From Nostoc sp. NMS8 (GTDB lineage: Bacteria; Cyanobacteriota; Cyanobacteriia; Cyanobacteriales; Nostocaceae): a DNA stretch of 64,000 nt. The stretch's first letter is position 1; each line of letters starts with the position of its first letter. Below the pieces are notes generated by a model. It saw only the letters and a program-made list of their open reading frames with translations, was not told where the DNA came from and did no database searches. Both the position numbers and the translations under genes were made by a program. Location: positions 62,001 through 126,000 of the forward strand of contig NZ_JABXKK010000098.1 in the NCBI RefSeq assembly GCF_017115045.1, read 5' to 3'. This document shows positions 17,267 through 26,208 of this stretch, in pieces.

Positions 17267-17795
17267 TACAACATCTTTATTCAAGCTGCTATGTACACAC
17301 AACAAACAAGAGCGCCATTTTTAGCCTCAGCGATCATTGCACAGTTCCCTTTCAAAGAGAAAACTAAACTATGCTACACAAGAAAGCGGCGAGAACATTT
17401 TTCTAAATAATCTTTACCTATAAGTTTAAACGGAGTAAAAGTTTTGCAAAAAGTAGTTTATAGCCGGCGGTTGTATTACTTAGGGGCTAGCTGCACTGCA
17501 AACTTGATTAGTTCAGAATATAGGCAAACAACATCAATGATACTAAAGGGAGTAAATTATTGCTCAGGTATTTTAGCGATTTTCAAAAATAGGCAACTAA
17601 TCACCTCTAAAACGAAGCTTCTAGGCTGACTGAAGATTGCCACGGCTGCCAGTAATCCATAACATAATGACAGTCACAAGTCCAAGCAGCGGTTTTTGCC
17701 ACTCAAAACTTGTCTGATGGGAGACGCTGCGCGAATAGTGATTGTAAAGTACTTGTTATATTAGTTGAGACAATTTTCTCCATAAGGTAATAAAA
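17267..17795. other. divergent intergenic region
   Basis: About 530 bases upstream of both the Crp-family gene and the large Hsp70-like gene, so it holds both promoters. A 61-codon frame at 17444-17629 has no ribosome site and no recognisable features and is not called. No clear operator was found. Confidence 0.4.
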
Positions 17796-20700
17796 GTGAC
17801 TTCCAGTACTGATGAAATTCAAAAGCTGATCGCAGACATTGACAATTTACTTGCCAGTGGTGGCAAGCGCCTATCTAGATTTTTTTCTGGTCAGGTGCAG
17901 GAGCCTAAAGAAGTTTTAGAACGAATTCGCGACTTTTTGGTGAGGTTACAAGAAAAAGAAGTATTAGAGAACGGCATCCCAAATCAGTCTTCTGAAGAAT
18001 CGCGATCCCCTTTGTTAACAAAATTTATTGATCGCAACCAGTATCCACTACCGCAGCTCTCACCCAATCAGGAACAAAGTACTGTTGACGCCAGACAATT
18101 AAAAAATGAATTTTCGAGATTGATTCAGCCGTTGCGATCGGAATTAGAATTGCTCTTACAAGAACGAGCCAACCTGATACAGGAAATTCGCCAGCTAGAA
18201 CAAAAGCGTTTGCAAAACTACTCCCTAGCGCAGCAGTTGACTAACCAGGAGCAAATGATTACCGAGTTTTTACAAGTACTCATGAGTCGACTTGTGCCAA
18301 CTTTAACACCAGTGGTCGGAAAGACGGGGGAAAATTCCGTCAGTTCTTCAGGAAAAATTGATCACGCAACCTCTGCAACTCAACCTTTCTTAGAATCACC
18401 AGATAGTGTGGAGCGGTTAACCCAGCTAGCTAGGGATTTGGATCAGCGCCTATTATCACTAGATGGGACGGTGAATGTAGTCTTTGAGGCACTACAGCGC
18501 AACATTAATACTTATTACGAATCTCTGTCGCAAGCACTGGCAAGAATGCATAGCAAGGGGATGCAGGGTGAACAGCTGATGGCCAGCTTTCTCAATAATT
18601 TGACCCAGCATTTGCAGCAAGAATCCCCTAGTTCCCAGCAATCTTTTTTAGGGATAGAATCTGAGACACTACCATCATTGCCTGAACCAACCGCGATCGC
18701 TGCTGAAGTTGCGCCCCACCCCTTGGAAGTGATACAACCAGAAACTTCATCTCCACTCATTATTAATTCTGAGCAACAGGAGACTACAGTCACGGAAGAT
18801 TTAGATGCAGCGCTGTTGCAACTTGGTTTAGACTCGTCTGAATCTTCTCAAACCCCGACCGAATTACCGCAAGATATTTCTGCGTTAATTGGTGATGAAG
18901 TAGACCAACTTTACGCCAGTTTGTTTGGTGCTGGTGATGTTAATAATCCCAGCCTCGATGTTGCGACAAGTGACTTATCTGCTTTCACAGACTCCCCGTC
19001 TGTAACTCCAACTGGGGATTCTGCGGTTGTATTACCAGATACGGGTTTTTCAACCCAAGAAACTTTAGGAGAAACTACAGATTCATCAGAGCCACAAGAA
19101 GAACTATTTTTTGAAGAGGATACCGATCTAGACTCACCTCTGAGCTTCTCTACCCCACAAATAGACAATTTACCCACGCAACTCGACAATCAGCCAGCTA
19201 GTGTTGATACAATTAATACCCTAACTGAGCTATTGCCTGATACAAGTAGTGAGCAGCGATCGCTAGAAGTATTATCTTTCGTGGAGGATGTCACAACTAC
19301 AGCACCAGTTACTCCAGAAGTCGCAGAAATCACGTTGGCATATCCTGACGAGGAAGAAAACTACGCGCAACCTCCCGTTCGTGCAGCGTCTCCGACAGGA
19401 GAAGAGAAGCCTAATGTATCCCTACAGGAAAGCGAAACGACTGACAAAGAAGATATCGCTACATCGGAAGTATTAATTAACGACGATCAACCAGAACCGA
19501 CTTCAGATAACTACATTGCTGCTTCACCCCAAGAAAACTTGCTTTCTAGTGAGTCAAACCAGGCTCCAGCCGTACCTGATATTTCCCTAGATGAAGAACA
19601 GTTGCAGCAATTAGATCGGGATTTGGCTAATTTCGATCGGCAGCTAAATTCTGATTCACAACCAGCCACCAATTTGGATATTTTCTCGGAAATACTTGAT
19701 ACAACTCAAGACACAATCCCCACAACTTCCTCTGAAAATCTCCAAATAGCTGAAAATACTTCAACGGCTGCTTTCTCCAGTTTGGCAGTTCCCCAGATAG
19801 AAGCTGACAAAAAAAAGGAAGTCGTAACTCCTGTTCAAGAAAGTTCTTCAGCAACAACTTCCAACTCTATAAATAATCCAGAGGTTGCACCTAATGTTAT
19901 AGAACCAGTGTGGTATTTAGGAATTGATTTAGGTACAACAGGAATTTCTGCCGCCTTATTAAATCGCTCTACTTTTGTTGTACATCCTATCTACTGGTCA
20001 GCAGAAAATCCACCGGGAACAAGTTCGTTCCAGCAATCGTTTCGTTTGCCAACAGAAGTTTATCTGCCTACAGCTTCTATACCCCACGGTGAAAACGAAA
20101 GTACCGAAACACATGAGCAGACGACACCTGCGGCTGTTGCTCAAGATAAAGTGCCTGATCGCTCCCCCACCACTCCTGCAACACCGAGATCAACAGCAGA
20201 TTCGACGATCAATAATCTCTACTCGGCGCAGTTGAAGCCCTATTTGCAAGTAGCTATTCCCTACAAGAGTGAAAGACAGAAATGGGAACCTGTTTTGCAA
20301 TTAAATGAATTTTCGGCAGGCCCTTTGATTTGGATTGTGCGATCGCTCTCTAAGCTACTATTAACCCTCAAATCTGAAAAAACTTCTACCACCCCTAGTT
20401 TAATGGCTGCCGCAGTTGGGATCTGCGAACAAAATTTTCCCCAGATTATCAATAATATTGCGGGTGTCATTTGCACCTGTCCATCTAGCTGGTCGGAACA
20501 ATACCGCTTTAATGTGCGAGAAGCTTTACTCACTAGCAAGCTCATTCAACATCCGCAGCAAGTCTTTTTTGTTGAAGAAGCGATCGCTAGTCTACTCCCA
20601 GAACTCGATGCAGCTAACGGTGAGCAAGTAAAATTAACCGATGGTCAAGGCGATCGTCCAGCAAAAACTAGCGAACAGCCGATTATTGGCAACACCCTGG

Positions 20701-21848
20701 TGATTAACATTGGGACAACTGCCACAGAAATGCTGCTGGTGAATGTACCAGAAAGCTTGGCGCAATTGACATACAATGATTTCATGCTCCACAGTTTTGC
20801 TTATGCTGGTAAAGGAATTGAAGAAGATATTATTTGCCAGCTGCTATTGCCACCGAAATCTCGACAATCACGCTCAGAAACACCAAGCGAGCGCAAAACT
20901 ACCACCAGTAATCCTTGGCAATGGCAACCGTCAATTCCCGGTTTAGATCAAATGCATTGGCAGACTTTAGGGTTAGAAGAATTAGAACTACCCAGAGTCG
21001 GAGAACCAGATATCACCGCTCGAATTCGCCTCCAGCAACGTCTAGAAAGTTCTCTACTGGGACAGGCGGTATTAGATGCAGCACTAGCACTAAAGCTGAT
21101 TTTGCAACACCAAGACTCTTTTACCCTAGAATTAGCTGATCAGCAGTGGATTTTGCAGCGACGAGACTTAGAAAGCCAGGTATTTATCCCCTTTGTGCGC
21201 CGCCTAAATCGAGAACTCAACAAGTTATTGGTAGCTCGTGGCATTCCCACAGAAGCCATTAATCAAGCGATTCTAACTGGCGGGGTGGCTTGTGTCGGGA
21301 CGGTGAATCGCTGGTTACGCCAAAAACTCCCCAGCGCTAAGATTATTCAAGATTCATATCTCGGTGACAACGGCGCTCCTAATTGCAGTCGGGTTGCTTA
21401 TGGTTTGGCGATGCTGCCTCTGCATCCCCAAATTTTAGATATACCCAGGCAACAATACACTGATTATTTCTTATTTACAGAATTGCTGCGGCTGCTACCA
21501 GATCGACCCTTATCTTTCGGTGAAGTTATTCAGTTATTTGAGGGTCGTGGGATCAATACTCGCATTTGTCAGCAAAGGCTGCTGGCTTTTTTGGAAGGTG
21601 AACTGCCTTCGGGTTTAATACCTTCAATCACAGATTCAACCTGGCTCACCCAGAGTTCGCAAGAAAATCCTGACTATCAAGCGATCGCTACTGCATCACT
21701 TTTTGAAAAACAAGGGAGTCTTACTTATCGTCCAAATTCCCAACAACTGTTATCTTTGCGTCGCTATCTAGATGCGATCAAAGCTAGTAATCAGCAATCA
21801 TTGGAGGAAGCATATACAGTTAATCTCGCTTTAGAGGTTGCTCATTGA
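17796..21848 (+). CDS. giant protein: coiled-coil/acidic N-terminal half plus Hsp70/actin-type ATPase domain
   Basis: 1350 residues starting with GTG behind AAGGT. Residues ~1-270 are helical with heptads (LRSELELLLQERANLIQEIR). Residues ~270-700 are low-complexity and rich in Glu, Asp, Ser, Thr, Pro. From ~704 an Hsp70/actin ATPase begins: phosphate-1 loop WYLGIDLGTTGISAALL, phosphate-2 TLVINIGTTATEMLLVNV and an adenosine motif AILTGGVACVGTVNRWLRQ. The end lacks the Hsp70 substrate-binding beta-sandwich and lid. This is an Hsp70-like fold without a chaperone tail, perhaps a membrane- or filament-associated ATPase. A hairpin terminator follows at 21886-21922. Function unknown. Confidence 0.8.
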   Translation: MTSSTDEIQKLIADIDNLLASGGKRLSRFFSGQVQEPKEVLERIRDFLVRLQEKEVLENGIPNQSSEESRSPLLTKFIDRNQYPLPQLSPNQEQSTVDARQLKNEFSRLIQPLRSELELLLQERANLIQEIRQLEQKRLQNYSLAQQLTNQEQMITEFLQVLMSRLVPTLTPVVGKTGENSVSSSGKIDHATSATQPFLESPDSVERLTQLARDLDQRLLSLDGTVNVVFEALQRNINTYYESLSQALARMHSKGMQGEQLMASFLNNLTQHLQQESPSSQQSFLGIESETLPSLPEPTAIAAEVAPHPLEVIQPETSSPLIINSEQQETTVTEDLDAALLQLGLDSSESSQTPTELPQDISALIGDEVDQLYASLFGAGDVNNPSLDVATSDLSAFTDSPSVTPTGDSAVVLPDTGFSTQETLGETTDSSEPQEELFFEEDTDLDSPLSFSTPQIDNLPTQLDNQPASVDTINTLTELLPDTSSEQRSLEVLSFVEDVTTTAPVTPEVAEITLAYPDEEENYAQPPVRAASPTGEEKPNVSLQESETTDKEDIATSEVLINDDQPEPTSDNYIAASPQENLLSSESNQAPAVPDISLDEEQLQQLDRDLANFDRQLNSDSQPATNLDIFSEILDTTQDTIPTTSSENLQIAENTSTAAFSSLAVPQIEADKKKEVVTPVQESSSATTSNSINNPEVAPNVIEPVWYLGIDLGTTGISAALLNRSTFVVHPIYWSAENPPGTSSFQQSFRLPTEVYLPTASIPHGENESTETHEQTTPAAVAQDKVPDRSPTTPATPRSTADSTINNLYSAQLKPYLQVAIPYKSERQKWEPVLQLNEFSAGPLIWIVRSLSKLLLTLKSEKTSTTPSLMAAAVGICEQNFPQIINNIAGVICTCPSSWSEQYRFNVREALLTSKLIQHPQQVFFVEEAIASLLPELDAANGEQVKLTDGQGDRPAKTSEQPIIGNTLVINIGTTATEMLLVNVPESLAQLTYNDFMLHSFAYAGKGIEEDIICQLLLPPKSRQSRSETPSERKTTTSNPWQWQPSIPGLDQMHWQTLGLEELELPRVGEPDITARIRLQQRLESSLLGQAVLDAALALKLILQHQDSFTLELADQQWILQRRDLESQVFIPFVRRLNRELNKLLVARGIPTEAINQAILTGGVACVGTVNRWLRQKLPSAKIIQDSYLGDNGAPNCSRVAYGLAMLPLHPQILDIPRQQYTDYFLFTELLRLLPDRPLSFGEVIQLFEGRGINTRICQQRLLAFLEGELPSGLIPSITDSTWLTQSSQENPDYQAIATASLFEKQGSLTYRPNSQQLLSLRRYLDAIKASNQQSLEEAYTVNLALEVAH

Positions 21849-21885
21849 AACTGGTACATGACGCTAGAAATAAGAATACTACCCA

Positions 21886-21922
21886 AAATTCCAAATGCCT
21901 ATGTTATGAGCATTTGGAATTT
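21886..21922 (+). terminator. hairpin terminator after the Hsp70-like gene
   Basis: Arms aaattccaaatgc and gcatttggaattt pair perfectly (13 bp) around an 11-base loop, 38 bases after the stop codon. Confidence 0.65.
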
Positions 21923-21930
21923 AGCAAAGT

Positions 21931-22036
21931 ACTAGTACAGTTCGGCGTAAATAAACCACTTATTCCAAATCAATGAAACGCTTACGCTGTATTCATTTTT
22001 CATTTTTCATTTTTAATTCCGCCTTGCGATACTAGT
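21931..22036 (+). repeat. MITE-like repeat, family C copy 2
   Basis: Runs from actagtacagttcggcg through AATAAACCACTTA and tandem ATTTTTC units to ccgccttgcgatactagt. The outer ends form an imperfect terminal inverted repeat. Its reverse complement matches 16222-16304. Confidence 0.7.
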
Positions 22037-22298
22037 AGTACTTCAGCACAGTAATTTTTTGGATGTGTACGATAGTAGGATTTTTATTTAGGTAATATAG
22101 AAAAATACTGTAGATTCACAATCTATGACTTTAATTGAAAGATTCTGTAAAATTTGATTTTTCGGTTTTTCCATTGGTTGAAATCTATGTATAGTAACAC
22201 TCAGTAGTAGGGACAAAAGCACTAAAAATCGCCTAACAATCATGTCTATGTCTAGACTACTAATGAAAAGATTCCTGTTATGAAATAAGTTAGCCCCT

Positions 22299-22952
22299 GT
22301 GAATAATCTTTACCTTTATTCAGTTAATTGTTTGCAACAGCCTTCACACCCGTCAACTTTGAGCGTGAGAAAACGATTAATTGACATTGTTGGAGCCATT
22401 GTGGGGCTGATAATCACATTTATGGTAGCAATTCCTGTGGTGATTGTTACCTTTATTCATGGGCCAAGTCCAATATTTTATTCTCAAATTCGTTGTGGTT
22501 TGAACGGAAAAACTTTCCGCATCTGGAAATTCCGCTCCATGATTGTCAATGCTGATAAACTCAAGCATTTGGTTAAAAATCAAGCTAAAGGTCACATCTT
22601 TAAATCTGTTGACGATCCTCGCATTACTCCTGTAGGTAAATTTTTACGATGTACTAGCTTAGATGAATTTCCTCAATTTTGGAATGTTTTGTTAGGGGAT
22701 ATGAGTTTAGTTGGTACTCGTCCACCGACTCCTGATGAAGTCAGCCATTACGATCTACACCACTGGGATAGATTACGAGTCAAACCAGGTATTACCGGAG
22801 AATGGCAAGCTAATGGACGTTCGAGCATTACAGACTTTGAAACCATTGTCAAAATGGATATAGATTATCAACGCAAGTGGTCTGTAACTTATGATCTGAG
22901 TCTGATTATTAAAACTATCTGGGTGGTATTTAAAAAGACTGGTGCTTATTGA
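22299..22952 (+). CDS. polyprenyl-phosphate sugar-1-phosphate transferase (bacterial sugar transferase)
   Basis: 217 residues from GTG. It should move a sugar-1-phosphate onto a polyprenyl phosphate, the first step of a polysaccharide unit. One membrane helix near residues 30-53 is followed by the cytosolic catalytic domain: KTFRIWKFRSMIVNADKL, FLRCTSLDEFPQFWNVLLGD, MSLVGTRPPTPDEV and RLRVKPGITGEWQANGRSS, all family landmarks. The N-terminal multi-helix domain of WbaP-like proteins is absent. It resembles HepC-type proteins of heterocyst envelope polysaccharide synthesis, but identity with hepC is not shown. Confidence 0.88.
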   Translation: MNNLYLYSVNCLQQPSHPSTLSVRKRLIDIVGAIVGLIITFMVAIPVVIVTFIHGPSPIFYSQIRCGLNGKTFRIWKFRSMIVNADKLKHLVKNQAKGHIFKSVDDPRITPVGKFLRCTSLDEFPQFWNVLLGDMSLVGTRPPTPDEVSHYDLHHWDRLRVKPGITGEWQANGRSSITDFETIVKMDIDYQRKWSVTYDLSLIIKTIWVVFKKTGAY

Positions 22953-23032
22953 ATTCGGGATTGGGGAATGGGGAATTGGTTATTCTTCTTGTCTCCTCCT
23001 GCTTCCCCTGCTTCCCCTGCCCCCTGCCCCCT

Positions 23033-23869
23033 TCACCCCTTGACACCACTACCTGTTTCTGTGGGTACAATGTAGCGTTGTAAAAACAGAAATAATAATA
23101 ATACTGGGGCGATCGCAATGACTGAGCCAGCAGCTACTAACCGCCAATCAAGGGAAAATGTACCTGCTAGCTTTGCGACTCCCAAGGGAAGAGTGTATAA
23201 ATTTTCGTCTTGGATGACAATTAAAGGCCACAAAAAGTCACTCCAAGCACCAATAAATACAAAAATAGCTAAAGTTACCAGTGCTGGGCGAATTGCCGGT
23301 AACATAATATGCCACCACAATCCTAACTCTGAGCTGCCATCCATACGGGCGGCTTCTTCTATTTCTTTGGGGACACTCATGAAAGCTTGGCGCAACAGAA
23401 AAATGCCAAAGGCAGAAGCTAAACTGGGAAAAATCATCCCCAAATAACTATTTGTCAAACCCAACTGGACTGTCAAAATATAAAGAGGAATCATCACGAT
23501 TTGGAAGGGAATCATAATCGTGGAGACAATCGCTACAAAAATCCAGTCTCGCCCCACAAACGACAACCTTGCCAACGGATAGGCAGCTAAAGCGCAAAAC
23601 AGCAGATTTAAGCCTACAGTCATTACTGACACCAAAGTACTGTTGTACAGGTATTGCCCAAAAGGTAGAGAGTTCCACACACTAGAGAAGTTATTTAGTG
23701 TCGGTTGACTGGGTAGCAACTGTGGCGGCGACTGAAAAATATTTTCCGTAGGCGATTTTAAGGCTGTACTAATTAGCCATAGTAAAGGAAAGAGCATCAA
23801 CAGTGCGATCGCTCCCAACACTGCATACATTAGTAGAATCTGCGATCGTGATTTTTTCCAGTTCAGCAT
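23033..23869 (-). CDS. carbohydrate ABC transporter permease (MalG-type)
   Basis: 278 residues from the ATG at 23869, the more usual family start; a GTG at 23908 adds 13. Six membrane helices, and the coupling motif EEAARMDGSSELGLWWHIML (EAA loop) that contacts the ATPase. ALKSPTENIF after the first helix and TGSGVKG at the end are typical of the MalG/UgpE group. It forms one half of a sugar importer in the inner membrane. The partner permease, binding protein and ATPase are not next to it, so the sugar is unknown. Confidence 0.88.
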   Translation of the reverse strand: MLNWKKSRSQILLMYAVLGAIALLMLFPLLWLISTALKSPTENIFQSPPQLLPSQPTLNNFSSVWNSLPFGQYLYNSTLVSVMTVGLNLLFCALAAYPLARLSFVGRDWIFVAIVSTIMIPFQIVMIPLYILTVQLGLTNSYLGMIFPSLASAFGIFLLRQAFMSVPKEIEEAARMDGSSELGLWWHIMLPAIRPALVTLAIFVFIGAWSDFLWPLIVIQDENLYTLPLGVAKLAGTFSLDWRLVAAGSVIAIAPVLLLFLFLQRYIVPTETGSGVKG

Positions 23870-23917
23870 TTGATTAATATAGGAAATTATCTTTAGGAAT
23901 GTAAACACTCACCCTAC

Positions 23918-24250
23918 TTACTGTTTATTTTTAAAAATATTTAAGGTATATCTAGCTCTAGTTTTAAGGATATTTAATTGGTCAACCTGCGCCAATAATC
24001 TGTCTAAGGTTTTGGTTTCATCATGTGACAAATCATGTTCAGAGTTTTTAATTAATAATTCCTGTAACTGTATCTGAGCTTTGGGAGATAAATAACTTTC
24101 CGCCAAAGCTTGCAACTCATCTAGATTTAAACCAATCAATCATTCAGAATCTACAAATAAGTTGGTTAGCTGTTGGTAAGTTTCTAAATCTAATAGTACT
24201 CCAACTTTTTCTCTCTATGCGTTAGTGACATACTGAATTAAATCAGACAT
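23918..24250 (-). pseudogene. antitoxin-like small protein gene broken by two in-frame stops
   Basis: From the ATG at 24250 a single frame of 110 codons reads MSDLIQYVTNA, a TAG at codon 12, REKVGVLLDLETYQQLTNLF VDSE, a TGA at codon 37, then LIGLNLDELQALAESYLSPK through LKTRARYTLNIFKNKQ. All three parts are in the same frame and fit one small helical protein of Phd/antitoxin-like type. Each stop is one base change from a sense codon (CAG to TAG; TGC to TGA). The last 73 codons could still be read from an internal TTG at 24139. No toxin gene adjoins it. It ends 9 bases before the permease region. Confidence 0.65.
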
Positions 24251-24363
24251 GGCTTTACTTAAGAATTTGGTTAATTTTATCGTAGCCTATCATCAAAAAT
24301 CTGGTTAAAGCAATGCCGACTTCTTCAATTCAATAAGTCAGAATCTAAATCCATATAGATAGA

Positions 24364-24393
24364 TGTAGAGACATAAAATTTTATGCCTCTACA
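24364..24393. repeat. palindromic hairpin of TGTAGAGAC type
   Basis: 15-bp arms tgtagagacataaaa / ttttatgcctctaca with one mismatch and no loop. The TGTAGAGAC edge is shared with the inner hairpins of the family B elements, so it may be a related fragment. It lies 120 bases after the stop of the catalase-family gene. Confidence 0.6.
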
Positions 24394-24511
24394 AGAGTTT
24401 TGGTTGCAAAATTTATAACTTTTATACATCAAATTAGCAACACCAAAAATCGTATCTAATCAAGTAAGCTTATAGCCTATCATCCTACAGTTTGAAGCCA
24501 ATTCACAGTAG

Positions 24512-25522
24512 TTAATCTTCAACTGCTACATAAGGTTGTGGTTCCCGCAAACGTTGGGCGATTTGTTCTCGTCGATACTTTGCAAGTTCGCTATAAAGCC
24601 TCTTGCGAGAGAGATTCACACTTCCAACAGGCTCATGCTCTAGCAGTGTATGCCAAGGGGAAAATAGCGAACCCTCATCTAAGCGTTTGCGTTCTTCAAA
24701 GTCAAATTTCTGACTAGGAATGCGGACAGTTGCAACTTTAATAAACGGTGAATCTGCTTCTTGCCATTCTTTAATATGGTCTTCAATCGGCGTTTTTTCA
24801 TCATCTACATAAAACTGAATGAAGAAGTCAAAAGAGGCTTCTCGACCTTCTTGAGTCAAATATTTGACTAGCGTTTCTCGCAGATAATTTTCCGATTCTG
24901 GAAGTGTTTCTGGTGGTTGTTCTGGCTGTTGAGATTTGACAGATAATTTGACAATGCGACTACCAAATTTAAACGGAGCCATACTCCAATATTGAATCAA
25001 AAGCGGATTTCCTACCTTCTGACTGCCAATTTTTTGCAAGATAGCAAAAGCGTAACCAAGTTCTTCCAGCCGTTCTGGAGTAAGTTGTCCACTACCTGCT
25101 TTGGAGAGATCCGCGTAATCACGAACGTCTTTGGCCAAAAAAGTAGGATAATTGTTGAGTATAAAATCTTGAGTTTTTTCTTCATCATCCAGCACTTTCT
25201 GCCCCTCCACATTCATCACCTTAATGGCAATACCGCGAACATCAGGCTGGCTATCGGAGTTGAATTTACCACGCTTTTGAGGCGAACCACCGCTAGAGAA
25301 GCGAATCCATGCAGGATAGGTTTGGGGCGTTTTAAATAAACCTACTCTCAGGCCTTCAGGAAGATTCGGTTCAATAATAAACTCTCCCGAAAGGAGTCCA
25401 TGACTTTTGGTATGAATTTGGCGGAGATCTGGGCCATTTTTTTGTTGAGCTTGGAGACTACCTGTTATAATCTCGTCAATTATTGCTTCCTGCTCAGTGG
25501 TCGATAATGTTGGGTTAGTCAT
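24512..25522 (-). CDS. catalase-family heme protein
   Basis: 336 residues, shorter than true catalases (about 480 or more) and matching the small catalase-like group. Key positions are visible: IHTKSHGLLSGEF holds the distal His, WIRFSSGG and DVRGIAIKVMN follow the catalase core, and TQDFILNNYPTFLAKDV has the distal Asn. The C-terminal RKRLYSELAKYRREQ fits the proximal heme-ligand Tyr-Arg helix. It may be a peroxidase, peroxygenase or catalase acting on peroxides or lipid hydroperoxides. No signal peptide. It stands 38 bases after the cyclo-ligase stop, on the same strand. Confidence 0.82.
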   Translation of the reverse strand: MTNPTLSTTEQEAIIDEIITGSLQAQQKNGPDLRQIHTKSHGLLSGEFIIEPNLPEGLRVGLFKTPQTYPAWIRFSSGGSPQKRGKFNSDSQPDVRGIAIKVMNVEGQKVLDDEEKTQDFILNNYPTFLAKDVRDYADLSKAGSGQLTPERLEELGYAFAILQKIGSQKVGNPLLIQYWSMAPFKFGSRIVKLSVKSQQPEQPPETLPESENYLRETLVKYLTQEGREASFDFFIQFYVDDEKTPIEDHIKEWQEADSPFIKVATVRIPSQKFDFEERKRLDEGSLFSPWHTLLEHEPVGSVNLSRKRLYSELAKYRREQIAQRLREPQPYVAVED

Positions 25523-25560
25523 AAAACATTTGATAATGTGTCTTCATTATCCTGAATCCT

Positions 25561-26136
25561 TCAGCCTTTCTGAGTCAATCCGGTTTCCGTATAAACAGCT
25601 TGTAGTGGTTTATCCCAAGGTTCAATAAGTATTTGGGGCAAATAGGCAAAATCAAAGACAATTCCGATAGTTGGCTTTGTCTGCCACTGCGGTAAACTGA
25701 GCAAGCGATCGTAATATCCGCCGCCATAACCGAGGCGATAACCTTGATAGTCGCAAGCTACACTAGGAACGAGAATCAAATCTACTTCCGCAGCATCTAA
25801 AATTGGAGCGTCGGGGTGAGGTTCCGTAATACCATAAGCGCCACTTTGGACAGAATCATCAGGTGTCCAAATATGCCAACACAGAGATTTCTCAACGCAG
25901 CGAGGAAATCCCCAACGATATTTAGTGTTTGCAAATAAGGGACTGAGGTCAGGTTCTTGGCGAAAGCTGAAATAAGCGAGGATTGTTTTTGCTTGCGTAA
26001 ACAAAGTAGAGTTTTGTAAATGAGAGCATAAGCGATCGCTTTTTTCTCTCCATTCTCCAACGGACATTGATTGACGTGTTTTGAGTAAAGTGCGGCGTAG
26101 TTCTGCTTTATTTAATTGATGATTAACTTTGTCCAT
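25561..26136 (-). CDS. 5-formyltetrahydrofolate cyclo-ligase
   Basis: 191 residues. The enzyme uses ATP to turn 5-formyl-THF into 5,10-methenyl-THF, returning a storage folate to one-carbon metabolism. The N-terminus has KAELRRTLLKTRQSM, the middle carries FSFRQEPDLSPLF, and the C-terminal signature is RLGYGGGYYDRLL, the phosphate-binding glycine-rich motif. Length is normal. It lies between the catalase-family gene and fcl on the same strand. Confidence 0.92.
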   Translation of the reverse strand: MDKVNHQLNKAELRRTLLKTRQSMSVGEWREKSDRLCSHLQNSTLFTQAKTILAYFSFRQEPDLSPLFANTKYRWGFPRCVEKSLCWHIWTPDDSVQSGAYGITEPHPDAPILDAAEVDLILVPSVACDYQGYRLGYGGGYYDRLLSLPQWQTKPTIGIVFDFAYLPQILIEPWDKPLQAVYTETGLTQKG

Positions 26137-26208
26137 GAAAATTTATAGCTGCAAATAAATAAGCTGAGCATTGCCCAGCTTAAGTACCTTATACTCATCA
26201 GTACATAG

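Larger units (their letters stand above)
21849..22298. other. intergenic region with terminator and repeat
   Basis: Holds the terminator at 21886-21922 and the family C element at 21931-22036. The last ~250 bases are AT-rich and should carry the promoter of the sugar transferase gene. No further gene is seen. Confidence 0.5.

Noticed and set aside
17444..17629. 61-codon open frame between the Crp-family and Hsp70-like genes
   Set aside because: No ribosome site, unusual composition, no recognisable feature.
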